The notes under the pieces: model-generated
The model's input: only the letters and a program-made list of their open reading frames with translations
What the model was told of the DNA's origin: nothing
Database searches by the model: none
Part shown: positions 1 through 6,079 of the stretch, one piece after another
Numbering within the stretch: the first letter of the stretch is position 1
Layout of the letters: every line of letters starts with the position of its first letter
Translations under genes and position numbers: made by a program
NCBI GenBank assembly: GCA_025458755.1
Contig: JALORT010000165.1
Coordinates: 1 to 6,079, forward strand
Length of the DNA: 6,079 nucleotides
DNA from: Methylotetracoccus sp.
GTDB lineage: Bacteria > Pseudomonadota > Gammaproteobacteria > Methylococcales > Methylococcaceae
Direction of reading: 5' to 3'

Positions 1-578
1 CGCAGGTAGGGATCGACCTTCTGCGCCATGTCGCCGGGCAGAAACCCGAGCTTCTCTCCCGCTTCCACCGCCGGGCGTGCCAGAATCAGGCGGCGGACTT
101 CTTCCCGTTCCAGCGCGGCGACCGCGCTGGCCACCGCCAGGAAGGTCTTTCCCGTCCCCGCCGGCCCGATGCCGAAGTTGATGTCGTAAAGCTGAATGTT
201 CCGAAGATACGTTTGCTGGTTGGCGCCGCGGGCTGCGATCAGTGAGCGCTTCGTCCGGATGGTGATGCCATCAGGAGGGGGCGCGCTCTCCCCGACCAGC
301 GCATCCACATTCGCTTCCTGTAACGACACGTGCACGCGCTCGGGGGTAATCGGTTCATGCAGGCTTTCGTCGAACAGGCTTTGCAGCACCTTGACCGCCG
401 CTGTCGCCGGTTTGCCGGAACCGATCACCTCGAACTGATTGCCCCTGTTGGCGATTTCGACGCCCAGACGGCGCTCGATCTGCCGCAGGTGTTCGTCGAA
501 CTGACCGCAGAGGCTGGCGAGCCGATCGTTGTCGGCCGGCTCGAGCGTCAGGTGAAGAGCGTTGGGATGACTAGGCAA
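1..578 (-). CDS. ybeZ: PhoH-like ATPase (YbeZ type), 3' end outside window
   Basis: Cytoplasmic P-loop ATPase of the PhoH/YbeZ family, thought to act with the endoribonuclease YbeY in RNA and ribosome maintenance. About 192 codons are visible. The N-terminal part carries the family signature [16 protein letters not shown] at about residues 10-25 and [14 protein letters not shown] near 37-50. The Walker A motif GPAGTGKT lies at about 138-145, followed by [16 protein letters not shown] and QKVDPYL at the window edge. The Walker B region and C-terminus are off the window; the E. coli protein is near 350 residues, so a little over half is seen. No ATG fits: the frame is closed by a TGA just upstream. 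TTG at 578-576 gives an N-terminus of the usual length and overlaps the miaB stop by 8 bases, suggesting translational coupling. No good Shine-Dalgarno sequence precedes it, so the start is less certain than the identity. Confidence 0.93.
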   Translation of the reverse strand, partial: MPSHPNALHLTLEPADNDRLASLCGQFDEHLRQIERRLGVEIANRGNQFEVIGSGKPATAAVKVLQSLFDESLHEPITPERVHVSLQEANVDALVGESAPPPDGITIRTKRSLIAARGANQQTYLRNIQLYDINFGIGPAGTGKTFLAVASAVAALEREEVRRLILARPAVEAGEKLGFLPGDMAQKVDPYL

Positions 579-1956
579 CTGGCGCCGTCAGCGATTCCGG
601 AAAGGAAAGGGAAACAGCGGCCCGCAAGGAGTGTTCCGCCGCGCGGCCACGCAGCGAGTTGGGCAGCGCCTCGGTAATCCACACGTCCATCAGGCGGCCC
701 ACCCAGCGGGGATGGCCTTCAAAGTTGACGACCCGGTTGTTTTCAGTGCGGCCGCACAGTTCGGAGGCATTTTTTTTCGAGTGGCCTTCGACCAGGACGG
801 TCTGTCGGCTGCCTACCATGCGGCTGGAGATCGCTGCCGCCCTTTGCTGTATCCGATGCTGCAAACGGGCGAGCCGAGCCCTCTTCGTTTCGAGCGGTAC
901 CGTATCAGCCATCTCCGCGGCAGGCGTGCCGGGACGTGGACTGTAAATGAAGCTGAACGAAGCATCGAAACCGAGGGTCTCGATCAAATCCATCGTATCC
1001 TGGAAATCGCGGTCAGTTTCCCCGGGAAATCCGATGATGAAGTCGGATGAAAGACTCAGGTTGGGACGCACCGCTTTGAGTTTGGCAATCTTTTCAATGT
1101 ATTCGCTTCGGGTGTGCCCGCGTTTCATCAGCCCGAGGATCCGATCGCTGCCGCTCTGCACCGGCAAGTGGAGATGATCGACCAGCTTCGGGATCTGGGC
1201 AAACGCCTCGATCAACGGCTCACCGAACTCGATCGGGTGTGACGTGGTGAAGCGGATTCGGTCGATGCCTTCGACCGCCGCCACATAGTGCAGCAGCAAC
1301 GCGAAATCGGCGATCCCACCATCCGCCGTCGTTCCCCGGTACGCATTGACATTTTGCCCGAGCAGATTGACTTCCCGCACGCCCTGATCGGCCAGCGCCG
1401 CGATTTCGCTCACGACGTCGTCCAGCGGGCGGCTGAGTTCAGACCCGCGCGTGTAGGGCACCACACAGAAGGTGCAGTACTTGCTGCAGCCTTCCATCAC
1501 CGAGACGTAAGCCTTCGGCCCTTCCGCTCGCGGTTCCGGCAAGGCATCGAACTTCTCGATTGCCGGGAACGACACGTCGATCGCAGGTTTTCGAGTGGCG
1601 CGGACTTCGTCCAGCAAACGCGGCAGCCGATGCAGCGTCTGCGGCCCAAACACCAGGTCTACGTAAGGCACTCGGCGCTGCAGCGCCTCACCCTCTTGGC
1701 TCGCCACACACCCTCCAACGCCGATGACCACGTCTGGACGGCGCAGTTTCAGCGGACGCCAGCGCCCCAACTGGGAGAACACTTTTTCCTGCGCCTTCTC
1801 ACGGATCGAACAGGTGTTCAGCAGCAGCAGGTCGGCTTCCTCCGGATTGTCGGTGACCACAAACCCGTGAGATCCGGCGAGCACATCCCGCATTTTTGCG
1901 GTGTCGTACTCGTTCATCTGGCAGCCGAAGGTTTCGATATAAAGCTTTTGCGTCAT
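571..1956 (-). CDS. miaB: tRNA-2-methylthio-N6-isopentenyladenosine37 synthase MiaB
   Basis: Radical-SAM methylthiotransferase that adds a 2-methylthio group to N6-isopentenyladenosine at position 37 of tRNAs reading UNN codons. It is cytoplasmic. The 461 residues show the full MiaB layout. The N-terminal UPF0004 domain supplies Cys12 (FGCQMNEYD), Cys49 ([14 protein letters not shown]) and Cys83 ([10 protein letters not shown]) for the auxiliary 4Fe-4S cluster. The radical-SAM motif CSKYCTFC has Cys157, Cys161 and Cys164, and [10 protein letters not shown] lies at 262-271. A C-terminal TRAM domain (about 380-430) contains [13 protein letters not shown]. All six cluster cysteines are present, so it should be active. 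The tail after PNSLRG (432-437) is not recognisably conserved. The ATG gives the standard N-terminus [18 protein letters not shown], but no clear ribosome binding site precedes it. It is followed by the overlapping phoH-like gene, the usual miaB-ybeZ order. An eight-A run encodes SKKN in the TRAM domain. Confidence 0.97.
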   Translation of the reverse strand: MTQKLYIETFGCQMNEYDTAKMRDVLAGSHGFVVTDNPEEADLLLLNTCSIREKAQEKVFSQLGRWRPLKLRRPDVVIGVGGCVASQEGEALQRRVPYVDLVFGPQTLHRLPRLLDEVRATRKPAIDVSFPAIEKFDALPEPRAEGPKAYVSVMEGCSKYCTFCVVPYTRGSELSRPLDDVVSEIAALADQGVREVNLLGQNVNAYRGTTADGGIADFALLLHYVAAVEGIDRIRFTTSHPIEFGEPLIEAFAQIPKLVDHLHLPVQSGSDRILGLMKRGHTRSEYIEKIAKLKAVRPNLSLSSDFIIGFPGETDRDFQDTMDLIETLGFDASFSFIYSPRPGTPAAEMADTVPLETKRARLARLQHRIQQRAAAISSRMVGSRQTVLVEGHSKKNASELCGRTENNRVVNFEGHPRWVGRLMDVWITEALPNSLRGRAAEHSLRAAVSLSFPESLTAPVA

Positions 1957-2043
1957 TCGGTGTTGCGCTTGCGCCGACCAGCGTGACTACGGTCAGCCAG
2001 CCCAAAGCAATATCTTATCAAAGTTTCTGCGTTCTGCCTGTGA

Positions 2044-2067
2044 CGTGCCGGCAACCGCCGGCTCACG
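2044..2067. other. GC-rich stem-loop between membrane protein gene and miaB
   Basis: GCCGGC at 2047-2052 and GCCGGC at 2057-2062 are complementary around an AACC loop. CGT (2044-2046) can also pair with ACG (2065-2067) across a two-base bulge. No T-run follows on the minus strand, so it is not a classic intrinsic terminator. It lies about 45 bases beyond the stop of the membrane protein gene and could weakly attenuate transcription or protect a 3' end. An imperfect 13-base repeat, GCAACCGCCGGCT (2051-2063) and GCAACCGACGGCT (2078-2090), overlaps it. The rest of the gap (1957-2112) holds an AT-richer patch around 2004-2026 where a miaB promoter might lie, but I could not define convincing boxes. 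Confidence 0.3.
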
Positions 2068-2112
2068 CAATCCTGCCGCAACCGACGGCTACACCGGGTG
2101 GCTAACACGCCT

Positions 2113-2649
2113 TCAGGCCGCGGAGCGTACGAGGTTGAAAGGATTGACAAATGTCGGACCGCTGCGAAGATACTGCGCCTCGGGATGTTTGGTCGCCAGC
2201 AGCCGCTGGACCTGCTCCTCCTCCGTCGGCCGCACGTCGATCAACAACAAGTATTTACCGGCCTCGATCTCAGCATGGTAGGCCGCAATCTGCTGATTCT
2301 CCGTGGCGATGCCGGTCAAGCCGCCGACCCAGGCGCCGAAGAGCGTGATGAAGCCGAAAATCGCCATATAAACCAATCCGCTGACCGCTGAACCGAACGG
2401 CTCGGCGATGATCACATAAGCGGTGGCGATCAGCGCCAAGATGAAGCCGATGATGGCACCCCGTTCGGCATAGCGCACCACGTCCAATTTATGAATGAAG
2501 TTGGCCGAGTGCACATGTCTCTTGTACAGTCCCGCTTCGTCCTTGCTCAGCACGTGAAAATGCCAATCGCTGATGCCCTCACGGTGCAGGTCGGCGGAAA
2601 TCTGTTCGGTGCTGTCGAGGTCTGCGGTCAGATAATACAAACGTTTCAT
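2113..2649 (-). CDS. unnamed small membrane protein, two predicted TM segments
   Basis: I do not recognise this 178-residue protein by name. It has a soluble, charged N-terminal region (1-60, MKRLYYLTADLDSTEQISADL). Two hydrophobic stretches follow at about 64-82 (IIGFILALIATAYVIIAEP) and 89-112 (SGLVYMAIFGFITLFGAWVGGLTG), joined by a short PFG turn. A soluble C-terminal region contains KYLLLIDVRPTEEEQVQRLL at about 132-151. A beta-alpha start, glycine-rich membrane hairpin and second soluble arm resemble, in architecture only, small bacterial stress-associated membrane proteins. With a two-segment hairpin, both arms probably face the same side, likely the cytoplasm. The start is well supported by GGAGGAG five bases upstream. 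An in-frame ATG at 2712-2710 would add 21 polar residues but lacks a comparable site. The frame stays open far into glcF; that extension is not credible because glcF occupies the same DNA. Confidence 0.8.
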   Translation of the reverse strand: MKRLYYLTADLDSTEQISADLHREGISDWHFHVLSKDEAGLYKRHVHSANFIHKLDVVRYAERGAIIGFILALIATAYVIIAEPFGSAVSGLVYMAIFGFITLFGAWVGGLTGIATENQQIAAYHAEIEAGKYLLLIDVRPTEEEQVQRLLATKHPEAQYLRSGPTFVNPFNLVRSAA

Positions 2650-2654
2650 GGCTG

Positions 2655-2661
2655 CTCCTCC
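2655..2661 (-). promoter_or_regulatory. strong Shine-Dalgarno site for the unnamed membrane protein
   Basis: GGAGGAG on the minus strand ends five bases before the ATG at 2649-2647. It is the clearest ribosome binding site in the window, and it decides the start in favour of this ATG over the in-frame ATG 21 codons upstream. Confidence 0.75.
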
Positions 2662-2778
2662 GCTGTTGCACTCACCCGTATTGATTCGGATGCGATTGTT
2701 GTTATCAGGCATGAAGCATCCGACGCCACGCCTAGCCGACGCCAACGGCCGCTTGTCACGCGAGCGCTTCTGCGCCGC

Positions 2779-2807
2779 TATGTAGCCCGAGATTCCTTCG
2801 GTGTCAA
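2779..2807 (-). promoter_or_regulatory. candidate sigma-70 promoter upstream of the membrane protein gene
   Basis: On the minus strand a perfect -35 TTGACA (2807-2802) is followed after exactly 17 bases by TACATA (2784-2779), a weak -10 matching TATAAT at three of six positions. It lies in the gap after glcF and reads towards the membrane protein gene. Initiation near 2771 would leave a leader of roughly 120 bases. The surrounding gap, 2650-2843, has no other gene I can support. The weak -10 box keeps confidence moderate. Confidence 0.4.
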
Positions 2808-2843
2808 GAACCTTGGGCTCAGACCACGCCGTCTGCAAAGGCG

Positions 2844-4067
2844 TCACTCTGCCACACCGACCGCGGAAGCCACCACCTCGATCCAGTGTCGAACCGGCCT
2901 TTCCGTCGCCGCCTGCAGATGCACCAGACAGCCGATATTCGCCGTCGCGATGAGGTCCGGGCCGTTGGCTTCGAGCGCGGCGATCTTGCCCGCCTGCAGC
3001 CGTCTGGACAGTGCAGGCTGCAGCAGCGAGTAGGTACCGGCGGAGCCGCAACAGAGGTGCGCATCGGCCACCGGTGTCAGGGTGAAACCCAGACGGGATA
3101 GCAGTTGCTCGGCGACACCCGTGATCCGCAGTCCGTGCTGCAGCGTGCAAGGCGAATGAAATGCGATCTTCGCGCCTTCCGGTGCGGATAACGCGGAACC
3201 GTCTTGCTGCGCCAGAATCTCGCTGATGTCTTTCGCGAGGGCGGATACGCGACTCGCTTTTTCCGCATAGACCGGATCGTCGCACATTAAAGCCCCATAG
3301 TCCTTTAACATCACACCGCAACCGCTGGCGGTCGTCACGATGGCTTCCGCTCCGGCGACGATGTGCGGCCACCAGGCATCGATGTTCCGCCGCATGAAAT
3401 CGCGGGCCTCGTCCCGCGCACTGAGGTGATAGCTCAGAGCGCCGCAACAGCCGCTGCCGGGCACCGCGATCAGGCTGACACCCAAGCGGTCCAGAACGAC
3501 CGCCGCCGCCGCGTTGATATTCGGCGCCAGGATCGGTTGAACGCAGCCCGCCAGCACCAGCATGCGCCGGTCATGGCGCGGCTTCGGCCAGGGTATGGCT
3601 GACCGAACCGCGGGCACCTCCCGCCGCAGGCCGCCTGGCAGCCATGGACGAACCCAGGTGGCGATGCCGAACAGCGCCGCGAAGCGCGATGGATAGGGCA
3701 AAATCGACCGCAGCAGGCGGCGTTGCAGGCGATCCCACCACGCGCGCGCCACTTTGCGTTCCAGCACGGCACGTCCGATCTCCAGCAATCGCCCGTAACG
3801 CACGCCCGACGGACAGGTCGTTTCGCAGGCGCGGCAGCTCAGACACCGATCGAGGTGGACTTGCGTGCGCCGGGAAACGGCATCACCCTCCAGCATCTGC
3901 TTGACCAGATAGATGCGCCCGCGTGGCCCGTCCAGTTCATCGCCGAGCAACTGGTAGGTGGGACAGGTCGCCGTGCAGAATCCGCAATGAACACACGACT
4001 GCAGAATGGCGCCCGCCTCCCTGCCCTGCGGGGCGTCCTTGATGAAATCAGCCAGCCGCGTCTGCAC
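2844..4067 (-). CDS. glcF: glycolate oxidase iron-sulfur subunit GlcF
   Basis: Iron-sulfur subunit of the GlcDEF glycolate oxidase. It receives electrons from the FAD subunits and passes them on, probably to quinone at the inner membrane. Two ferredoxin-type 4Fe-4S motifs are complete: Cys25, 28, 31 and 35 (CVHCGFCTATCP) and Cys75, 78, 81 and 85 (CLSCRACETTCP). Between them lies the family signature YQLLGDELDGPRGRIYL. Two CCG-type cluster domains follow, with Cys174, Cys207-208 and Cys250, then Cys307, Cys339-340 (LCCGSAGTYSLL) and Cys380 (ANIGC). The length of 407 residues equals, as I recall it, the E. coli protein. The start codon is GTG at 4067-4065, three bases after the glcE TGA; the MQT N-terminus matches E. 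coli and supports it. No strong Shine-Dalgarno sequence is visible, so translation is probably coupled to glcE. No lesion is seen. Confidence 0.96.
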   Translation of the reverse strand: MQTRLADFIKDAPQGREAGAILQSCVHCGFCTATCPTYQLLGDELDGPRGRIYLVKQMLEGDAVSRRTQVHLDRCLSCRACETTCPSGVRYGRLLEIGRAVLERKVARAWWDRLQRRLLRSILPYPSRFAALFGIATWVRPWLPGGLRREVPAVRSAIPWPKPRHDRRMLVLAGCVQPILAPNINAAAAVVLDRLGVSLIAVPGSGCCGALSYHLSARDEARDFMRRNIDAWWPHIVAGAEAIVTTASGCGVMLKDYGALMCDDPVYAEKASRVSALAKDISEILAQQDGSALSAPEGAKIAFHSPCTLQHGLRITGVAEQLLSRLGFTLTPVADAHLCCGSAGTYSLLQPALSRRLQAGKIAALEANGPDLIATANIGCLVHLQAATERPVRHWIEVVASAVGVAE

Positions 4068-4070
4068 CGG

Positions 4071-5138
4071 TCACCACGCGCCGAGGCGGCCGACATTGAA
4101 CAGGCGATGGGGGTCGAATGCCCGCTTCACGCGCTGATGCAGCGCTAGCAGATTCGCCGGCAGCGGCTGAAATCGGAATTCCGGCCGGGCTGAACGAAAC
4201 AGCGTGGCATGCCCGCCGAGCTGTCTCGCTGCGGCAAACACTTCGGCCGGAGCGGCCGAAGTCCGCAACCAGCGCTGCGCGCCGCCCCAGTCGAGGAGCC
4301 AGGCTCCTTCGATCCACGCGCGCGGTGCTGCCGGAGGTAGCGAGAGGCGCCAGAGATTTTCCTCTGTCTGGAAAAACGGCAGCCGGTGCTCTCTCAGGTC
4401 CGTCCAGAAGGCGCTCGGCACGTCCTCGACCTCACCGCCCAGTTGCCGCCGGGCGGCGACTACGGCGCTTTCCGCGCCGGACAGCCGTACGCGCAGCCGA
4501 CCGTCGTAGGCCAATGCCGAAATCGGTAACGGCGTCGACGCCCAGCGCAGCATCGCGGAATGGGCATTTTCCGGCGTCGCTTCGAGCGCGAGAGAGGTTT
4601 CCGCGGCTGGCTGCGGCAGCACTTTCAGCGAAATTTCCAGCAATACGCCGAGTGTTCCCATGGCACCGACCATCAGGCGCGACACATCGAAACCCGCGAC
4701 GTTCTTCATGACCTCTCCGCCGAACGAAACGATCTCGCCGCGACCGTTGATCAGCCTGCAGCCGAGCACGAAATCACGCGCCGAACCGGCGAACGGCCGG
4801 CGCGGTCCCGAGAAGCCGCAGGCGATGGTTCCGCCCAGCGTGGCATCACAGCCGAAGTACGGCGGCTCGAAACCCAGCATTTGGCCCTCCCTCGCCAACA
4901 CCGATTCGAGTTCATCCAGCGTCGTCCCGGCGCGTGCCGTGACGATCAGCTCGGTCGGTTCGTAATGGACGATGCCGCGGTGTGCAGACACCGGCAGCGC
5001 CCGGCCCGCCGCCGGCATCCCATAGAACCCCTTGGTCCTGTTCCCGGCAATGTTCAGCGCAATTCCCCGCTCGAGGGCCGCCAGCACCTGCTGCTGCAGT
5101 TCGGCGGCGAGATCATGCGCAACGCATGTGCCGTTCAC
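4071..5138 (-). CDS. glcE: glycolate oxidase FAD-binding subunit GlcE
   Basis: FAD-binding subunit of the glycolate oxidase complex, a shorter relative of GlcD in the VAO/PCMH flavoprotein family. From the chosen GTG (5138-5136) it has 355 residues, close to the roughly 350 of E. coli GlcE. Visible signatures are GNRTKGFYG (about 32-40), HRGIVHYEPTELIVTARAGT (53-72), GGTIACGFSGPRRPFAGS (102-119) and FGGEVMKNVAGFDVSRLMVG (139-158). LLDWGGAQRWL (281-291) and the closing FDPHRLFNVGRL (341-352) follow. The conserved part begins at about DLAAELQQQV, ten residues after the GTG. An in-frame ATG at 5198-5196 would give 375 residues but would overlap glcD by 47 bases with residues unlike the family; neither start has a good ribosome binding site. 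The gene lies 13 bases after glcD and 3 before glcF, and its frame is intact. Confidence 0.94.
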   Translation of the reverse strand: MNGTCVAHDLAAELQQQVLAALERGIALNIAGNRTKGFYGMPAAGRALPVSAHRGIVHYEPTELIVTARAGTTLDELESVLAREGQMLGFEPPYFGCDATLGGTIACGFSGPRRPFAGSARDFVLGCRLINGRGEIVSFGGEVMKNVAGFDVSRLMVGAMGTLGVLLEISLKVLPQPAAETSLALEATPENAHSAMLRWASTPLPISALAYDGRLRVRLSGAESAVVAARRQLGGEVEDVPSAFWTDLREHRLPFFQTEENLWRLSLPPAAPRAWIEGAWLLDWGGAQRWLRTSAAPAEVFAAARQLGGHATLFRSARPEFRFQPLPANLLALHQRVKRAFDPHRLFNVGRLGAW

Positions 5139-5151
5139 GCTCGCATCACCG

Positions 5152-6079
5152 TCAAAGGCGCTCCAATTCCGGATGGCGCAGACGTCCTCGATGCACATGC
5201 AGGCGGCCGAATTCCGCGCAGCGGTGCAGGCTGGGTACCGCTTTGCCTGGATTCAGCAAGCCCCCGCGGTCGAACGCGTGCTTCACGCCGTGAAACTGTT
5301 CCAACTCCGCGGTCCCGAACTGCAGACACATCTGGTTGATTTTCTCCACCCCGATCCCGTGTTCGCCCGTCACGGTGCCGCCCACTTCGATGCACAGCTC
5401 CAGAATCCTTCCGCCGAACTCCTCGGTCTTTGCCAGCTCCCCCGGTTGACCGGCATCGAACAGGATCAGCGGGTGCAGGTTCCCGTCACCGGCATGGAAG
5501 ACATTCGCCACACGCAAACCGTAGTCCATCGCTAACTCCCCGATTCGGCCGAGCACCTCGGCCAACCGGTGCCGCGGAATGGTTCCATCCATGCAGTAGT
5601 AATCGGGAGCGATACGTCCGACCGCCGGAAACGCGGCTTTGCGCCCTGCCCAGAACCTCTTCCGTTCCAGTTCATCGCGCGAGGCAGGATGGCGGCGGCA
5701 TCGGCCGGATAGCCGGCATGGACGAAGTCCTCGGCCGCCTGGATCGCCAGGGCGTCCATCATTTCCAGTCCGGCCGGCAGCAAACCGGCGCCGATGATGC
5801 GCGCGACGGCTTTGCCCGCGTGCTCGATCCGGTCGAACGACGCCAGCAAAGCCCGAGCGGCGCGCGGCAGCGGCAGCAGTTTCACCGTGACTTCCACGAC
5901 AATCCCGAGCAACCCTTCCGACCCGGTCACCAGAGCCAACAGGTCGTAGCCGGCACTGTCGTAAGCTGCGCCACCGATCTCGAGCAGCTCGCCCTCGATC
6001 GTCACCAGCTTCAGGCCGAGCACGTTGTGCACGGTCAAGCCGTATTTCAAACAATGCACGCCCCCCGCATTTTCCGCGA
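5152..6079 (-). pseudogene. glcD: glycolate oxidase FAD-linked subunit GlcD, 5' partial, internal deletion and frameshift
   Basis: Catalytic FAD-linked subunit of glycolate oxidase, which oxidises glycolate to glyoxylate. The first visible part, from 6077 to about 5685 (131 codons), reads AENAGGVHCLKYGLTVHN, LLALVTGSEGLLGI and GLEMMDALAIQAAEDFVHAGYP, the end of the FAD domain and start of the C-terminal domain. The second part, about 5682 to 5152 in another frame, reads ELERKRFWAGRKAAFPAVGR, PDYYCMDGTIPR, VFHAGDGNLHPLILFD, GEHGIG and LHRCAEFGRLHVHRG, ending PELERL. HAGDGNLH and GEHGIG hold the likely metal- and substrate-site residues of this family. Both parts match E. coli GlcD without other gaps. 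About 31 codons plus one base, including the ILLxELDG-type strand, are missing between them. Translation as written stops at 5532 after 50 foreign residues. About 160 N-terminal residues lie beyond the window. A true pseudogene and an assembly error cannot be told apart here. Confidence 0.88.
5676..5690 (-). other. deletion/frameshift junction within glcD
   Basis: On the minus strand the frame encoding GYPADAAAIL ends at about 5685. The frame encoding SRDELERKRFWAGRK begins at about 5682, offset by two bases. In E. coli GlcD, as I recall it, 36 residues separate the equivalent Ile and Asp codons; here only 14 bases do. That implies about 94 missing bases, and 94 is one more than a multiple of three, exactly what the observed frame offset requires. 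The junction sequence is CTGCCTCGCGCGATG. I see no insertion sequence or long repeat at the break. Confidence 0.75.

Noticed and set aside
1288..1986. Plus-strand open frame of 232 codons opposite miaB
   Set aside because: It is antisense to the conserved MiaB radical-SAM coding sequence and shows no domain signature.
1957..2026. Possible miaB promoter in the AT-richer patch containing TTGATAAGATATTGC
   Set aside because: No pair of -35 and -10 boxes with acceptable spacing was found; the best -10-like TAAGAT has only CAGGCA at the -35 position.
2826..2844. Possible terminator after glcF: ACGCC / GGCGT stem with a nine-base loop
   Set aside because: The stem has only five base pairs, no T-run follows on the minus strand, and it touches the stop codon, so it is too weak to call.
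2113..3447. A 444-codon minus-strand open frame continuous with the unnamed membrane protein
   Set aside because: Its upstream two thirds largely overlap glcF in another frame and have arginine-rich, low-complexity composition. The real gene is the 178-residue 3' part, which has a strong ribosome binding site.
4118..5535. Several long plus-strand open frames opposite glcE and glcD (up to 259 codons)
   Set aside because: They lie antisense to clearly conserved genes, have Arg/Ala/Pro-rich composition and show no recognisable motifs, as expected from high GC codon bias.
5691..6054. Upstream part of a 300-codon minus-strand open frame ending at 5152
   Set aside because: Only its 3' portion below about 5690 is GlcD. 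The upstream part is a shadow of the conserved GlcD frame that encodes VHCLKYGLTVHN and the following residues.
1..6079. A previously undescribed multi-gene system, CRISPR array, mobile element, tRNA or rRNA
   Set aside because: All genes but one belong to well-known housekeeping or metabolic families in familiar order. No regularly spaced repeats, transposase, integrase or RNA gene structure was seen on either strand.

Overview
The window looks like chromosome from a GC-rich proteobacterium, most likely a gammaproteobacterium. The predicted proteins align closely, by recall, with the Escherichia coli GlcD, GlcE, GlcF, MiaB and YbeZ proteins, and the miaB-ybeZ pair is a typical gammaproteobacterial arrangement. 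A methanotroph-like or other environmental lineage is possible, but nothing here fixes the genus. Every gene I can support is on the minus strand, so the biological reading order runs from high to low coordinates. The many long plus-strand open frames are GC-driven shadows.

Region by region in reading order: glcD (6079 down to 5152; its 5' end is outside the window), glcE (5138 down to 4071) and glcF (4067 down to 2844) form a tight glycolate oxidase operon. A roughly 190-base gap follows with a candidate promoter, TTGACA-17-TACATA. Next is a 178-residue unnamed membrane protein (2649 down to 2113) behind a strong GGAGGAG ribosome binding site. A roughly 155-base gap holding a GC-rich stem-loop separates it from miaB (1956 down to 571). 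A phoH/ybeZ-type ATPase gene overlaps the end of miaB, starts at a TTG and runs off the window at base 1.

GlcDEF together oxidise glycolate to glyoxylate, passing electrons through FAD and iron-sulfur clusters towards the respiratory chain. MiaB modifies tRNA A37, and the PhoH-like protein is usually co-transcribed with ybeY and lnt-region genes in RNA and ribosome maintenance. The unnamed membrane protein sits between these units and has no obvious tie to either.

The main anomaly is in glcD. Its first and second visible halves are both well conserved but lie in different frames, and about 94 bases (estimated from the E. coli protein) are missing at about 5676-5690. As written, GlcD is truncated, while glcE and glcF are intact. 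This is either a recent inactivating deletion or an assembly error. I see no CRISPR array, tRNA, rRNA, insertion sequence, phage gene or novel defence-like system.
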